Source: Trichaptum fuscoviolaceum | Lineage: Eukaryota > Basidiomycota > Agaricomycetes > Hymenochaetales > Trichaptaceae | Direction of reading: 5' to 3' | Assembly (NCBI GenBank): GCA_910574455.1 | Contig: CAJSYZ010000010.1 | Coordinates: 2,854,645-2,918,644, forward strand | Length of the DNA: 64,000 nucleotides | Part shown: one piece after another, positions 22,502 through 33,429 of the stretch | How positions within the stretch are numbered: the stretch's first letter is position 1 | How the letters are laid out: each line of letters opens with the position of its first letter | Made by a program: the position numbers and the translations under genes | Notes under the pieces: model-generated | Databases searched by the model: none | The model's input: only the letters and a program-made list of their open reading frames with translations | Told to the model about the DNA's origin: nothing

Positions 22502-22508
22502 TTCATCG
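22502..22508 (+). repeat. Right target-site duplication
   Basis: TTCATCG immediately after the right TIR, identical to 9859-9865. Removing one copy plus the element restores an open frame across the F-box gene. Confidence 0.85.
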
Positions 22509-23785
22509 AGCAGCCCGTCCCCGCCTCGACGTACTTCCCGCAATTCCCACTCACGCCCCTCCTGCGCGTCTGCCGCGCCTGGCACCCGCTCGTCGCGCGC
22601 CGCCTCTACGCCACCGTCGCCCTCGGCAGCGCGCTCAGCAGCTTCGCGAACTTCTACCACGCGGACATCGACCGCCTGCCGAAGCGCGACAGGCCGATTG
22701 CGTATCTGGCGATGTATAATGACCCGCGGTGTCGCGCACGGGGCGGGGAGGTGTTTGTGAGCCAGTTCCGCGAGGCGCTGGAGGGGAACGCAGAGTTGGG
22801 GGGCTTGGTGAGGAGGCTGAGGCTGAAGGGACGTATTGGCCGGGAGGACGAGGAAAGGGTGCAGGACTTCGTGAGGATTATGAGGATGTGCCCGGGCGTG
22901 CTGAGCGTCGAGATACAGGACTGCCACTACCCCGCCGCAATGCGCGCCCCGCTCCTTGCCGCCCTCACCGCGTGCACGGGTCTGGAAGAGCTCGTCGTGC
23001 GGAACGCGGATGGCGCACACGCGGTGCACGTGCTGGGCACGACGGACTTCCTGTGCGCTGCCCCCGCGTGGCCCGCGCTGAGACACCTCGAGGTCAACGT
23101 CCCCCGCCAGCCCGGCGTTAGCGGCATCGACGAGGACATACCCGACATCATCAGCATCGACCCCGCTTCCCTCCTGCCCAGCCCGCACCTCCGCACCGTC
23201 GTCCTCCCGCGCGCGCGCCTCCGCGGCCCGCACTTCCGCCTCCTCCACTCCCTCGGTGCAGGTCTCACGCGACTCGAAGTCGTCGTGGCTGCCGACGCGG
23301 ACACCCTCGACGCGCTGGGAAACTGCCTGCGCGCGTGGGGCCCGGCGCTGCGTGTGCTGAGCCTGCACTTCGCTGCGCGGCCGCCCCCGCCTGCTGTCAT
23401 CCTCGACGCGCTCCCTGTGCTGCGCGAGCTCGAGGAGCTTGCGCTCTCTTCTTCTTCCTCTTCCACTTCTTCGACTTCTTCTTCTTCGACACCGTCGTCG
23501 TCATCTGCATCTTCCCGATCCGCGTCGCGCGATCGCGAGCACCGCGAGACGGACACGTGGACGCACATCATCCGCGGGTTCGCGGACGCGCTGGCCGAGG
23601 CCGAGGCCGACGGGGACCAGCTCCCGCTCCCGCGCATCCGGCGCCTCGCCATCCTCCTGCACAAAGGCCAACCACCTGCAGCACATCTACTGGGACCTGC
23701 GCTCGACCCCGACCCGCAGCTGCTCGTTTCGGAGAAGCGGCTGGACGAGCTGTGTGCGCCGAGGGCGATCAGGGTCATTTGGTGA
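22502..23785 (+). pseudogene. 3' part of the GC-rich F-box/LRR-like gene B, split by the KDZ element
   Basis: From 22509 the frame carries the family signature LTPLLRVCRAWHPLVARRLY then ATVALGS, followed by leucine-rich segments (LRTVVLPRARL, ALRVLSLHFA) and a serine-rich insert at about 23445-23530. It ends RAIRVIW at 23785. The F-box itself is 12.6 kb upstream at 9808-9865. GC content and codon use are much higher than in the other family members, so this looks like an older resident gene rather than part of the recent duplications. An ORF that begins at 22355 borrows its first 50 residues from the transposon TIR, which could allow a TIR-initiated transcript to produce an F-box-less protein. 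Loss of function is inferred. Confidence 0.8.
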
Positions 23786-24860
23786 GTGCGCGAGACGGGG
23801 ACGGGGAGGGGGAGGGGGAGGGTTGGTAGGACGATCTTGGATTTGGTGTTTGGTGTTTGGTGTTTGGTGTTTGGGTTTGGTGTGTATTTAGGAATTTTAT
23901 TCCATGTCGTTTTGCGGTGTATGTGAGTGGAATGAATGGATGAATGATTATTTCCAGACCTCCTTGTGCGTGTGTGTGTGTGTGTGACCCCCGTTGTACT
24001 TGCAACTTACTCACCTTCAGATCAACAAACGCAAGCACAGACCATCTTCGGGGTTTTCTTCTAACTGCGCTTGTCATCCGTCATCCGTCGATCAAATTGT
24101 GGACTGATCCCAGACAAGCACGCGACTACGCAAAAATATGGCACGACGGGTTGCTGTGCTACGTAAGTCATCGCGTACTTGTCCGTGTCTCCGACCTGCG
24201 AGCACTTCGTTTCTGATTCCTAACGATCGCGGCCACGACCACGATCACGACCACGGCCAAGACCACTCTGGCTTCAGCGCAAACACACATGATCGCGACG
24301 TCAACTGTGTCTACTAGGAGATTCAGGAAGAAGTCGGGACGCGGACGCGGAACACCCCCCAGGCTTTCTCTTTCCAGGAATTAGGAATTAGGACATTGAC
24401 AGCTTTTCCGTAGCGGCGCACGGGCTACTGTAATATCATATCGCCAATGAAAGCGGTGGTCAGTGGTCAGGGTTATGATTTCCCGAGACAGCGATGACTA
24501 CGACTACGACTGTGACTGTGATGAGTACTCAGCAGGCGCTTTCATCATAACAGAATAACAGAAACAGGTACAACGGCCCGGGATTTTCACGCTTCAACGG
24601 CGAGCGAGCGCGCGCCCGATTTGTTTGCCAAACGGCCCAAACCCCACGTCCGAGCGAGTCTGGGGCAACGGATCCTCGATGCGTTGCGACATGTCTTTAC
24701 TCTGGTCTCTGGGGCTGGGGCTGACTGCTGACCTGCTGACCGCTGGCCGCTGCATAGACGGATTTCCGGCCCTTGGGGTTTTCCGCTACATCAATCGAAG
24801 ACTCGGACGCCTTATTGTTGCGGAGGAGTCCGGACTCCGTGGGTGCCGATGAGCTGATGA
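23786..24860. other. GC-rich 3' flank of gene B with simple repeats
   Basis: Contains GTTTGGT units at 23840-23880, a GT microsatellite at 23968-23986 and CGACCACGAT-type repeats near 24225-24255. No gene is recognised. The composition is like 7.3-9.8 kb, consistent with both being original flanks of the same locus. Confidence 0.45.
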
Positions 24861-25692
24861 GCCCGCTCTCGACTTGGATGCGGAAGACCGTAGCTACTAG
24901 TACTAATGTTACCAGGATGAGGCGAACAACATTGGCCCAGAAGTCGTGCAGTGTGTTTCAGCAGGTATGGGCTCTTAGGCTCGGATTTCGTCTTCTTCGA
25001 GGCCAGCCAGCAAGCTCGACGCTTGGATCTGGGCAAGTTGAAGTCAATACCGTGAAAGCCAAAGCAAGGGTTGAATGGAAGGAAGAGTCCACCTCTAGTA
25101 ACCGTAAGTAATGGCTGATGACAATTGACGAATCATTTGATCAGGAATGGAAGGTTTCCAGGAACCGTTGCGAAGCCTGCGCATGGACTCCCTCTCACCT
25201 TCCAAGTTCCACAATGATCGATCAATCTAAGTCATCTTTTTTTGTTGCTGCTTTATTGAACGTCGCAACCGAACTTTCTTTGGAAGACTCCAAGCTTGGT
25301 TTTGTCAGCTGTGCATGCTGGTGAAAGAAGAAGCTGTAGTGACTACCCCGGGATGCTTTTGCCTGCGCATGTGTCACCGTGATTCATATTCTTGCTGCCG
25401 CTGGACCCGTGGTTCGCTGCCGGAAAAGTACGAGTATGTGTCCGCTGCGCTTTGACCCCAGTGCGTCATATTCACTGGCTCCATAGATAAGTATAGCCAC
25501 TGACTCATTGCCTGTGCATTTTTATACGGCAATGCTTTTGATTCAGGTAGCGCAGCTGTGGCCTCAGAGCGCGCGGGAAACATCTCTACGGTGAGGGTTT
25601 AAAAGGTGAATGTAGCAGGCAGTGTTGCAGTATCGCTCTTCTGACTTCAACCACAACTACTCCAGGACTCTCTATACCTTACGAGCGATTCA
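24861..25692 (+). repeat. Duplicated upstream region of F-box copy C
   Basis: Segments at 25077-25280 (GAGTCCACCTCTAGTAA..., CGAACTTTCTTTGGA) match 32088-32300. The later part (CCATAGATAAGTATAGCCAC, TATACGGCAATGCTTTTGAT) matches the DNA upstream of copies D, E, H and J. It is a duplicated promoter unit, not a gene. A GTGAGGGTTTAAAAGGTGAATGT block at about 25590-25612 recurs at the same distance before each start and may be a core promoter. Confidence 0.6.
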
Positions 25693-27178
25693 ATGAACGA
25701 CATATCGGTTAAAGAAACGACGATGTACGCCTGCTAATCATGAATCTCATGTAGAATTTGAGGCTGATAAATATGCTTTCCTGACACCAGCGCTTATCCA
25801 AATAGCCCATCGTTACCTACCGAACTTTTGACGCTTATCATCGAAAGCTTCATTCTGATATACTCGTCAACAAGGAGAAATGAACCATTCCTCGGGAAAT
25901 ATGTCAGACTTACCCCACGGTGGTACCTTTTACCGCTCCTTCGAGTGTCCAAGCTTTGGCATGCGATAACCGTGAAGTACCTATACCAGACCATAGCTGT
26001 CGGAAACCATGCACCGTTTCAGAACCTTGTGCATGGTATGCAGCGTGAAAAACACAGCTGGAACAGAAAGGAAAGGATTTCTACCAAGCAGCGGAGGCGA
26101 ACGGGACACGAGGTTGCGGAAGACTTGTACAAAACGTTAGCAATAAATCGTTCGCTAGCGGCATTGATTACGACTCTGCAACTGGGTATTGAAGTCATTT
26201 TTTCAGCGGGAGAGGCAAGATACTGGTTCCTACAGAATTCCACGCCCGCGCGTTTGTTTGGCCCCGTTCATTGATGTGCCCTATGCCAGCTTGTATTGGA
26301 CGGAAACACACATCGAAATTTTGAAGCTCTGTCCGTGCATAGAACACGTTGACATCCGCGGATATCATCATCTGAAACTGGACGCTCTGATTGATGAGCT
26401 GGGGAAGAAGACACTTGTCTATCTCTCTATATCCGCACACAATCTTTCACATATCAAAGCGGATAGTGGACTTGGACAGCCCACGGGACGCTTCTCGCAT
26501 ATTCTCGGTCTCATGCAAAAGTGGCCGAAGCTTCGAGGAATCCGAGCTTCGTTCTTTCTGGATGCCAGCGAGTCTGAAAAACCGGTGACCTTGGATGCAT
26601 CAGAGGTCTCTGGATGCTGTCCAGACCTCCGTGAAATAATCATCACCGGTGCTGTTCTACGTCCCGAAATGTATAGGGCACTACGTTCCATCTGCAGTGG
26701 AGGTATAACTAAGCTTGCTGTTTCGCTACACGGTTACCAAACTGGAAGCATGGGTGATGCATCGGTAGATGCACTTTGCGAGTGCGTTCGCTTATGGTCT
26801 ACGACCCTTCAGTACCTCAAGGTAGAAAAAGTGGGTAACGATCACCGGGACTCGTATCGGCCTTTGTCCGAGGCCATGCGTACGTGCGGGGAAATTCGGG
26901 AACTGCACGTTGATAGGATGAAGCTGGATCTTGGCGTTGTTTCGAGACTTCCGCGACTCGAGTGTCTCGCATATCTTCCGCCCTATCATTTGAGAAAGGA
27001 AGAGGGACAAGCCCTTTCCATTCACCTTGAAGATGCGGAGAAGTTTCCCTCGCTAAAGCTCATTGAGGATTACAAGCCTACTATAGACGATGGGTTTAAA
27101 GAGGTATGTGAAAAGCGGAATATTAGTCTCTCCAGTCAGTGGAAAGGGGGAAGGTTCAGTGATAGCTTTCACCTTTAA
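25693..27178 (+). pseudogene. F-box/LRR-like family member C, one frameshift
   Basis: First exon 25693-25724 (MNDISVKETT) is followed by a 66-bp intron with GTACGC donor and ACACCAG acceptor. The second exon starts with the F-box (PSLPTELLTLIIESF) and WYLLPLLRVSKLWH...YLYQTIAVG. At about 26210-26275 the frame is lost (stop at 26272), while the next frame carries the rest to 27178: HVDIRGYHHLKL, CCPDLREIIITGAVLRP and FPSLKLIEDY. A shift near the same place occurs in copy D but not in copy E. The gene would encode about 490 residues if the frame were closed. It could be a pseudogene or, less likely, contain an unrecognised short intron. Divergent members act in substrate recognition by SCF complexes by analogy only. 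Confidence 0.75.
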
Positions 27179-27189
27179 ATGTTCATCTA

Positions 27190-28010
27190 TTTTGCTTTCT
27201 CCACGTCTGTAGTTGGTGAAGGCATATCTCTTGATGTTTTATCACCTTTATGTAGCATCTCTCCAATTTGTTAAGCTCTATGATGTTGCTGTACACATGT
27301 TGGCTATATACTTACAATAGCTGGAATGAAAAGCTGTTCTTCGTTCAGATTCTGACAGACTACATCAACTTGGATTTGTTGGGACTCGGGATTGAGTGAG
27401 GCTCCACACTTGGAGTCTTATACTATTATGACACCACTTTAACTTGCACTTGAACGGAACGCCAGGAGCGAGTCAGCCGGAGTTTGAACTTGAACTGCAT
27501 CCCTTCAAGTTCTTGAAATGGCGTATCGCACAAGAGCTTCCAAGATCAGATCCTAATGAAAGTGGCATTGGACTCTGGTAGGAGACCTAACAAACCCACT
27601 ATGCTTGGACAGCAACCGCGTCAGTGATGACAATATGGGGACCACAAAGCCCAATTTGTACCATACTGGCCCACGGAATCGGCACAACTTGAAGTTGTCG
27701 TCAGTCGCAGAGAAGGAAGGATAGAAGACTACCACGGACTCGGGGCAACCACCCAGAGGAAACGCAGTCTTCGGCTCAGTCGATGGAGATTGATTGCGGC
27801 CTTCCCTTTGTGCTGTCCAGCTGAGACTGCTATAAAATCAAACTCTGGTCGTGTAGAGGCACACGAGTCAGTCAATTATGGCCCATAATGTACTCTCCGT
27901 GACCGCATGAAACTGTTTATCTTGTACAAACTTACAAAACTGCGTATACCATTGCATATTTGTAAATTTATAGCAAATTTCCGAGGGCCTGTGGCCGTTA
28001 TAGCAGATAC
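27190..28010. other. Duplicated intergenic DNA
   Basis: 27340-27520 is similar to 52240-52490 (downstream of copy E), and 27570-27960 is similar in reverse to 49620-49960. No ORF is supported. Confidence 0.5.
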
Positions 28011-28019
28011 GAGATGGGA

Positions 28020-29190
28020 CTAGCCTGAGAATGCGGCCCGGGAGCGTGACGTTCCGAGGAATTCCATAGAAAAGGTCGAAGACGGGAGAAAGACAGTGAT
28101 AGGATGAAGCGCCAGGTAGAGGAAATTACGAATACACATTGAGGAGACGAAGTTCACGGGTTGCGTGTTGAACAGAAGCCCACCGAGCAACGCAAAGCCA
28201 AGAGGACCACGCAAAGCGTCACTGGATTGAAAATAACCAACCCCGGGTTCGGCACGAAAAGGTGCAACATACGGCAGAGCAACTGCCAGTCCCCGAACTG
28301 GAAGTATGAGCCGCAAGGTCGTTGTACTTGGAAACGACGGGCAGCGCGCCAAAAGACCTTGATTATTCGGTGCCTGTGACAAGTGCATCATCATTCCGAA
28401 GAAGACAGGATCGCCACCCACTGTGCGCTCTACGCCAGCGAGGTGAGCAGATACGCAACCCGAGCGGGTGCTCAAGTAGCGTGCATCCGCTGTTGACAGT
28501 GCGGGGAAGACATTATGTACGCGAGCCAGACCTCGAGCGCGTGTTGGTAGATGCCGTCCACGGACACGAGCAGGATGTAGTTCTCCAACGCGATCGCTGA
28601 AGCTATAGAACATGAAACTCGGTATATCGAGTTTGTAGTGCACCGGCTCGCCGCTCTTTAGGAAGACGAGCAGATGCATGTTCAGTGGGCTTTCGTGGCA
28701 CCACGGCATGAGCGGGGTGCAGATACGCACGTTCCATTCACCGGCTCACCTTGTCCACGCCCTCCTTGAACCTGCTGTTAAAGTAAGATGACCAGCGGAT
28801 AATGTACCCTTTGAGCTGCAGGCACAGCGCCATGTCAAAGCCTTCCTTTGCCTTTGCCTTCGCCTAAGACTATATCTGTGGTATTCCCTCCGCCGTGTCC
28901 TGGACTGCCGGCCAGCGAAGGAGCATATGGCGCCCCACGAGCAGCGCGCCCGGATGCGTCATTGTAAGGCCAATGGCCGTATAAGTCAACGCCTGGCCGG
29001 CAATACCATCAGTTTATACAGTTCCTCGAGTCTATCGATAACGCACCATGATCCCAGTGAAACGCCAGCCTTGTATCTGCTTCCTTCAGGTTCAGGAGAT
29101 CTAGCTCATCATCATTTACGAATACGTCGGATATGCCGTCCAGGTGCCCATACGTCTGCAGTGCGCACTTCACAGATTCGATAGATGGCA
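28020..29190 (-). pseudogene. Duplicated relict of an unrecognised gene (copy 1)
   Basis: Minus-strand reading from 29190 gives a coding-like stretch (YGHLDGISDVFVNDDELDLL and LAFHWDHGALSIDS). Then a frame break, MALCLQLKGYI...RWSSYFNS, an intron-like interruption and VFLKSGEPVHYKLDIPS. Downstream the frame switches again. A 236-residue open frame (28020-28730) runs through but mixes the apparent coding frames. The inverted partner at 48.37-49.6 kb has the same exon order and a clear GTGAGT...CAG intron. I cannot name the product. Frame breaks in both copies suggest pseudogenes. Confidence 0.5.
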
Positions 29191-29199
29191 CATGTGTTA

Positions 29200-30225
29200 C
29201 AGAATGAACAGTGGAAGAAGAAGCGAACAGTGCAAGATCAGTGAGTTTAATCGCACATCCTGCAAACTACTAAGCACTGCTCACATAGTTTTAACTTGAG
29301 ATCCCTTACACAGAAACATCTGGTTTTTATCCGCAGATTCTGTTCGAGTCGACGAGAGGTTTCGGAAAAGGCGGGATAGCGCTGTAAAGGCGACTGCTCT
29401 CGTGGAAACCGCGCCACTGGGCCGAGCATGCCAGTGTATAGGAGCGTCGTCACTACCTGTGAGACAGCTACATCTTTAAATGATATTTTGAGCAATGTAC
29501 TCAGATGAGGAGTGGAGATAAAACTTACCCTGATTGACAAGAAGAGCGAAATTTTAAGGAAGAAGAAGAAGAGCGAAGCGCAGTCGCGTCGGGTCGCGTA
29601 GTATTTGCGCGTGTTTGTGCGAACCGACCTGAGGCCGCAGACTCAAACGTCAAGCTCCGAGGCCTCACTGAAGCAATTGCCAACCCGATTGTATCACATA
29701 CGAAATCTCGGGGAAAGACAGAGGTCATATAACAGCACTCTATCCGATTGTGTGTCCAGTGTGTTCACCACAATTTACAAACGTTCACATCAATAGCAAT
29801 GAGTTCAGCGTCTGAGGTGCCCGTTCGGGTTGACGCAAGCTAGAGAATTGTGATTTCCGCGTACTCGACACTGCATCGCGTAAGGGGCAATGTGATCCGA
29901 GATGATCAAGGGATTTTGAACACAATCCTTGTTTGGCGGAAATGCAGAGCGGAGAAAAATTACAGTGTCGGACTCGATGATAGCAATATCTAGATTTTGC
30001 TTCCAGCAAGACATTGAAGAAACAGATGATAAGATGCAGGTATCACTGACCGGAATCCACCCGTTGCTAAGTGGGAACAAAACTTTATTGTGCAGACACT
30101 GTTGAATAAGACCCATATGCTACATAGCTATACAATGCCTAAGCTTTACAGTGAGATGCAACAAGGAATCGGAGCGCATAGGGTGATGAGAGACGTTACA
30201 AGTGATACAATATAACGGAGCAGTT
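29200..30225. other. Intergenic part of block Q
   Basis: No gene recognised. Segments around 29640-29780 are similar in reverse to 47030-47150. Short open frames on both strands have no family signature. Confidence 0.4.
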
Positions 30226-30232
30226 AGAAGAA

Positions 30233-31444
30233 TTACCAAGGGCGAAAGTCGTTACCAAAAAACCTCGTATAGTCACTTCCTATCTGAATTTCTCGCCTGC
30301 GACATATATCTCGAAAGTGAGGATGTGATTGAGCATGCTTGTTGAACTCGAGGTTTCCTCCAATGTAAGTGAGAGAGGGGAGTTTCTCCGAGTCTTCAAG
30401 AACAGTTGAAAGCTGTTGTACATATTTGCGTTCCTTGTCATATTTGCCTCGCCTGTCATACAATGGAAAGCAATAGATTCGTACGAGCCGCGTGAGGCTT
30501 GAAATTCCGCTGTAGTCCAGTGCACATCCACCTACTTCCATTCCACCTAGTTCCAGTACTCGAAGCTCCGTCAAAGTTGCTATTGCCTCCATTAGAGGCA
30601 GACCCAGCTTGGGATAGGAGAATGCATCGAAGATCTTTAATCTGAAGTGCGTGAGCGTTGCGGACCATGCACGTAGAAACTCGCACAAGGCAGGTATCTG
30701 ATGGTCTCTAACGCAAATGGAAAGTCTTGTCACAGCGGCACCGCATATTGACTGTAGAGCTGCGTATGAAAGGGGACGCAGCCACATGCCCATCATGCTG
30801 ATCTCTCGGAGTTCTGGGCAGGTCCGGTATTTGTATGTATCCAATGGTACCCAGTCTGTGTGATCTTCAATGCCCTCCAACTGGATCCTTCGAATCCCCG
30901 GCCAATTTTGCACTAGGTCCAAAACCTCCGACACACGTGCTCCCCCACAAGAAATTCCACTGTCCCGATCTATACGGTCTGCAAGGCACCACGAGCTCAT
31001 GGAGAAAGAGATAAGTTGCTTCTCCACCAAGACTCTAGACAGAACATTGAGCTTGCCGCCACGTATTTCGACGTGTACCACATTCGGACAAAGCTGGAGA
31101 ATGCGGGTGTTTGTCTCTGTCAAGTCTCGATGATCCATGTGATCACGGGATTCGATGCCCAACTGCAGCCGTTTGACTAGCGCAGCCAACCCAGAGTTCG
31201 CCTCCAACGTTTTACACAAGGCTTTCGCAATCTCTCGTCCTCTCATTCGGGTGCTGCTTCCCACAGCTATGGATCCGTACAGATGCTTTACGATATTCGC
31301 ATACCACTGCTTTGATACTCGAAGGAGGGGTGTGAGGTACCCTCGAGGGACAAATCTGACTTGGTATCGATGTATCGGCAGTGGTTCTGCAAATTCTTCA
31401 AAGATGATTCCGAAGATCTCCGTAGGAAAGCATGTGTTGTTCAT
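30233..31444 (-). CDS. F-box/LRR-like protein G, intact
   Basis: A single uninterrupted minus-strand frame of 403 residues starts MNNTCFPTEIFGIIFEEF, which is an F-box-like start. The family core GYLTPLLRVSKQWYANIVKH and LYGSIAVGSS follows around residues 35-65, then AKALCKTLEANSGLAALVKR. Leucine-rich strands continue (LRPLSYAALQSICGAAVTRL, AWSATLTHFRLKI, LTELRVLELGG), and the protein ends near CRRREIQIG. By analogy with F-box/LRR proteins it would present substrates to an SCF ubiquitin ligase, with the F-box binding Skp1; this is inference. It is divergent from copy H (starting 32842) with a shared intergenic region of about 1.4 kb, and is the best preserved of its subgroup (A and F are broken). 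Confidence 0.78.
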   Translation of the reverse strand: MNNTCFPTEIFGIIFEEFAEPLPIHRYQVRFVPRGYLTPLLRVSKQWYANIVKHLYGSIAVGSSTRMRGREIAKALCKTLEANSGLAALVKRLQLGIESRDHMDHRDLTETNTRILQLCPNVVHVEIRGGKLNVLSRVLVEKQLISFSMSSWCLADRIDRDSGISCGGARVSEVLDLVQNWPGIRRIQLEGIEDHTDWVPLDTYKYRTCPELREISMMGMWLRPLSYAALQSICGAAVTRLSICVRDHQIPALCEFLRAWSATLTHFRLKIFDAFSYPKLGLPLMEAIATLTELRVLELGGMEVGGCALDYSGISSLTRLVRIYCFPLYDRRGKYDKERKYVQQLSTVLEDSEKLPSLTYIGGNLEFNKHAQSHPHFRDICRRREIQIGSDYTRFFGNDFRPW

Positions 31445-32841
31445 TTCAAGTACTGGTACTATAAAGGTGCATTTGTTAGCGATTGATACTGCGCTGATTT
31501 GTCACTAACATGTCACTAACATTTCAGATAACAGCCTTTGGAGATGTAGTCAAGGTGGTGCTAAAAAGAGGCTGGTACTGATGCGTGACGTGTCTTATCG
31601 TTGATGAGAAGATAATATTTGACCTGCCCTGAACTTAGTAAAAGGTGCAAAGACTGTTTGCGCACCACTCGGGCCACGCTTACAGATGGACTTGGATTAG
31701 GGACAGATGTCTAATAGCTTTTGCAATTAATATATCTGGTATTTTAAAGGTAAGAAATGGAACAAAGATCAATAATGAGAGCTGAGCAGTGACAGTGAAC
31801 TCGAAGCGGAAATACATTCCGTGGCACGACTTTGCGCCCTCAGGCCAGCCACGGCGACGCGTGAGCTCCATCTCTTTTTGCTGGCCTCACGCGATCCGAG
31901 GGTATCGACGTACTGTGTGGGTACCCTCGTGGTACCCTCATGCGTGCTCAGTTTACACTTCGTCATCTCTTTGTCTTCGTCTTCCGGTGATAACCAGATG
32001 CGGTTCGTGACCCAGAGTAGTACATACGATTCCTACTGGCGCTTGGCGCAAGCATCCCCTACCCGGGTCCCGGGATCGGCTGAATGGAAGAGTCCACCTC
32101 TAATGGTAAGTGATGGCTTGTGACAATCGACAAATAATCTGATCAGGATCCAGGAATGCTGCGCAGAATAATTGAAAAAGGTTTCAGGAACTGCGAGGCC
32201 TGCCCTGCGCATGGACTTATTCCCTTCAAGTTTCACAATGATCAATTGTGCAGACATTTCTGCTGCTTTATTTAATGTCGGAACCGAACTTTCCTTGGAC
32301 TCCAAGATTGGGTTTTATAGATAAATAACAGGGATTGTCTTTTCTTCTCGGGAGACTTTAATCACCTCAGGCTAATGCATGCACACATCTGCTTGAGTGC
32401 ATGATCGTCTTTGCCGGACATATACTCATCAGCTGTGCTTTCTGGTGAAAGAAGGAGCTATAGTGACTATCCCGGGATGCTTTTGTCTGCGCATGTGTCT
32501 TCGTAATACATAGCCTTGCTGCCGCAGGGCCCGTGGCCCGTGCTTCGCTCCCGGAAACATACTGTATGAGTATGCAACCATGACTGTCTGCTGCGCTTTG
32601 ACCCGTGAGTCTTATTCACCAGCTCCATAGATATGCATAGCATCTGAATCATTTACTGTGCATATTTATACGGCAATGCTTTTGAACCAGGTAGCGCAAC
32701 TGTGGCTCAAAAATTGCGGGAAGCATTTCTGCGGTGAGGGTTTAAAAGGTGAATGTAGCAGGCAGTGCAGCAGTAACACTCTTCCGCCTTCAATCACTAC
32801 CATCACTACGCAAGGAATTCTCATATTCTATGAGCGGTACG
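31445..32841. promoter_or_regulatory. Shared intergenic region between divergent F-box copies G and H
   Basis: Parts recur at other divergent pairs: the block CCTTTGGAGATGTAGTCA near 31530 recurs inverted near 45380 and in altered form near 6675. The block at 32620-32830 (GCTCCATAGATATGCATAGC, GTGAGGGTTTAAAAGGTGAA) recurs before copies C, D, E and J. It presumably carries both promoters. No long ORF is supported. Confidence 0.5.
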
Positions 32842-33420
32842 ATGGATGACATTCCGTCCAAAGGGACGTCGATGTACGCCTCCTAATCATTTATCTCATG
32901 TAGAAAAATCTCAGGCTGATGTGCTTTCCTGACTCCAACACTTATCCGAACGGCCCATTGCTACTTACCGAACTTTGACGCTTATTGTCGAAAGATTCAT
33001 ACTGACATACTTGTTCACAAGGAGAAATGAATCATTGCTCAGGAAATATGTCAGATTTACCCCACGGTGGTACCTTCTACCCCTCCTCCGAGTGTCTAAG
33101 CTATGGCATGCGATAACTGTGAAGTACCTATACCAGACCATAGCTGTCGGAAGCCATGGTCCCTTTCAGATCCCTGCAAATTATTATATGCATGTCGATT
33201 AAAGCCCGTACAAAAGGGACGATAATCCTTTCAGGAAGACATACCGAAAGGGCCCCAATGTTGCGTATGACCTAAATGGCGCATTATCAAGGAAGTCTTC
33301 GCTAGCTGCATTGATTACAAAGTTGCAATTGGGTATCGAAGTTGTCTTGACCTCAGTGCATGACCAGACTCATATGGAGCTAGAAACGCATTCCGGAAAG
33401 CCCATCGCATCATTGTGTAG
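32842..33420 (+). pseudogene. F-box/LRR-like family member H, truncated
   Basis: First exon 32842-32873 (MDDIPSKGTS) has the family donor GTACGC, but the acceptor ACACCAG seen in C, D and E is changed to ACTCCAA near 32935. A base is also missing in the F-box (CTTTTG becomes CTTTG), which shifts the frame. The core WYLLPLLRVSKLWH and LYQTIAVGSHGPF is readable to about 33200, then stops appear. A last recognisable piece is KSSLAALITKLQLGIEVVL near 33290-33345. The leucine-rich body is missing. It is clearly a pseudogene. Confidence 0.75.
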
Positions 33421-33429
33421 TCTGCAAGA

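Larger units (their letters stand above)
27550..31640 (-). repeat. Arm 1 of inverted duplication Q
   Basis: The block contains, from right to left, F-box copy G, a short shared region at 29.3-29.8 kb and the relict at 28.0-29.2 kb. The same order appears in inverted orientation at 45300-49990 (F, 46.9-47.2 kb, relict at 48.4-49.6 kb). Identity is high in the relict part and lower in the F-box part. Confidence 0.7.

Noticed and set aside
22373..23778. Long minus-strand and alternative-frame ORFs of 100-331 codons
   Set aside because: Shadows of the GC-rich F-box gene B; compositionally biased and not similar to anything recognised.
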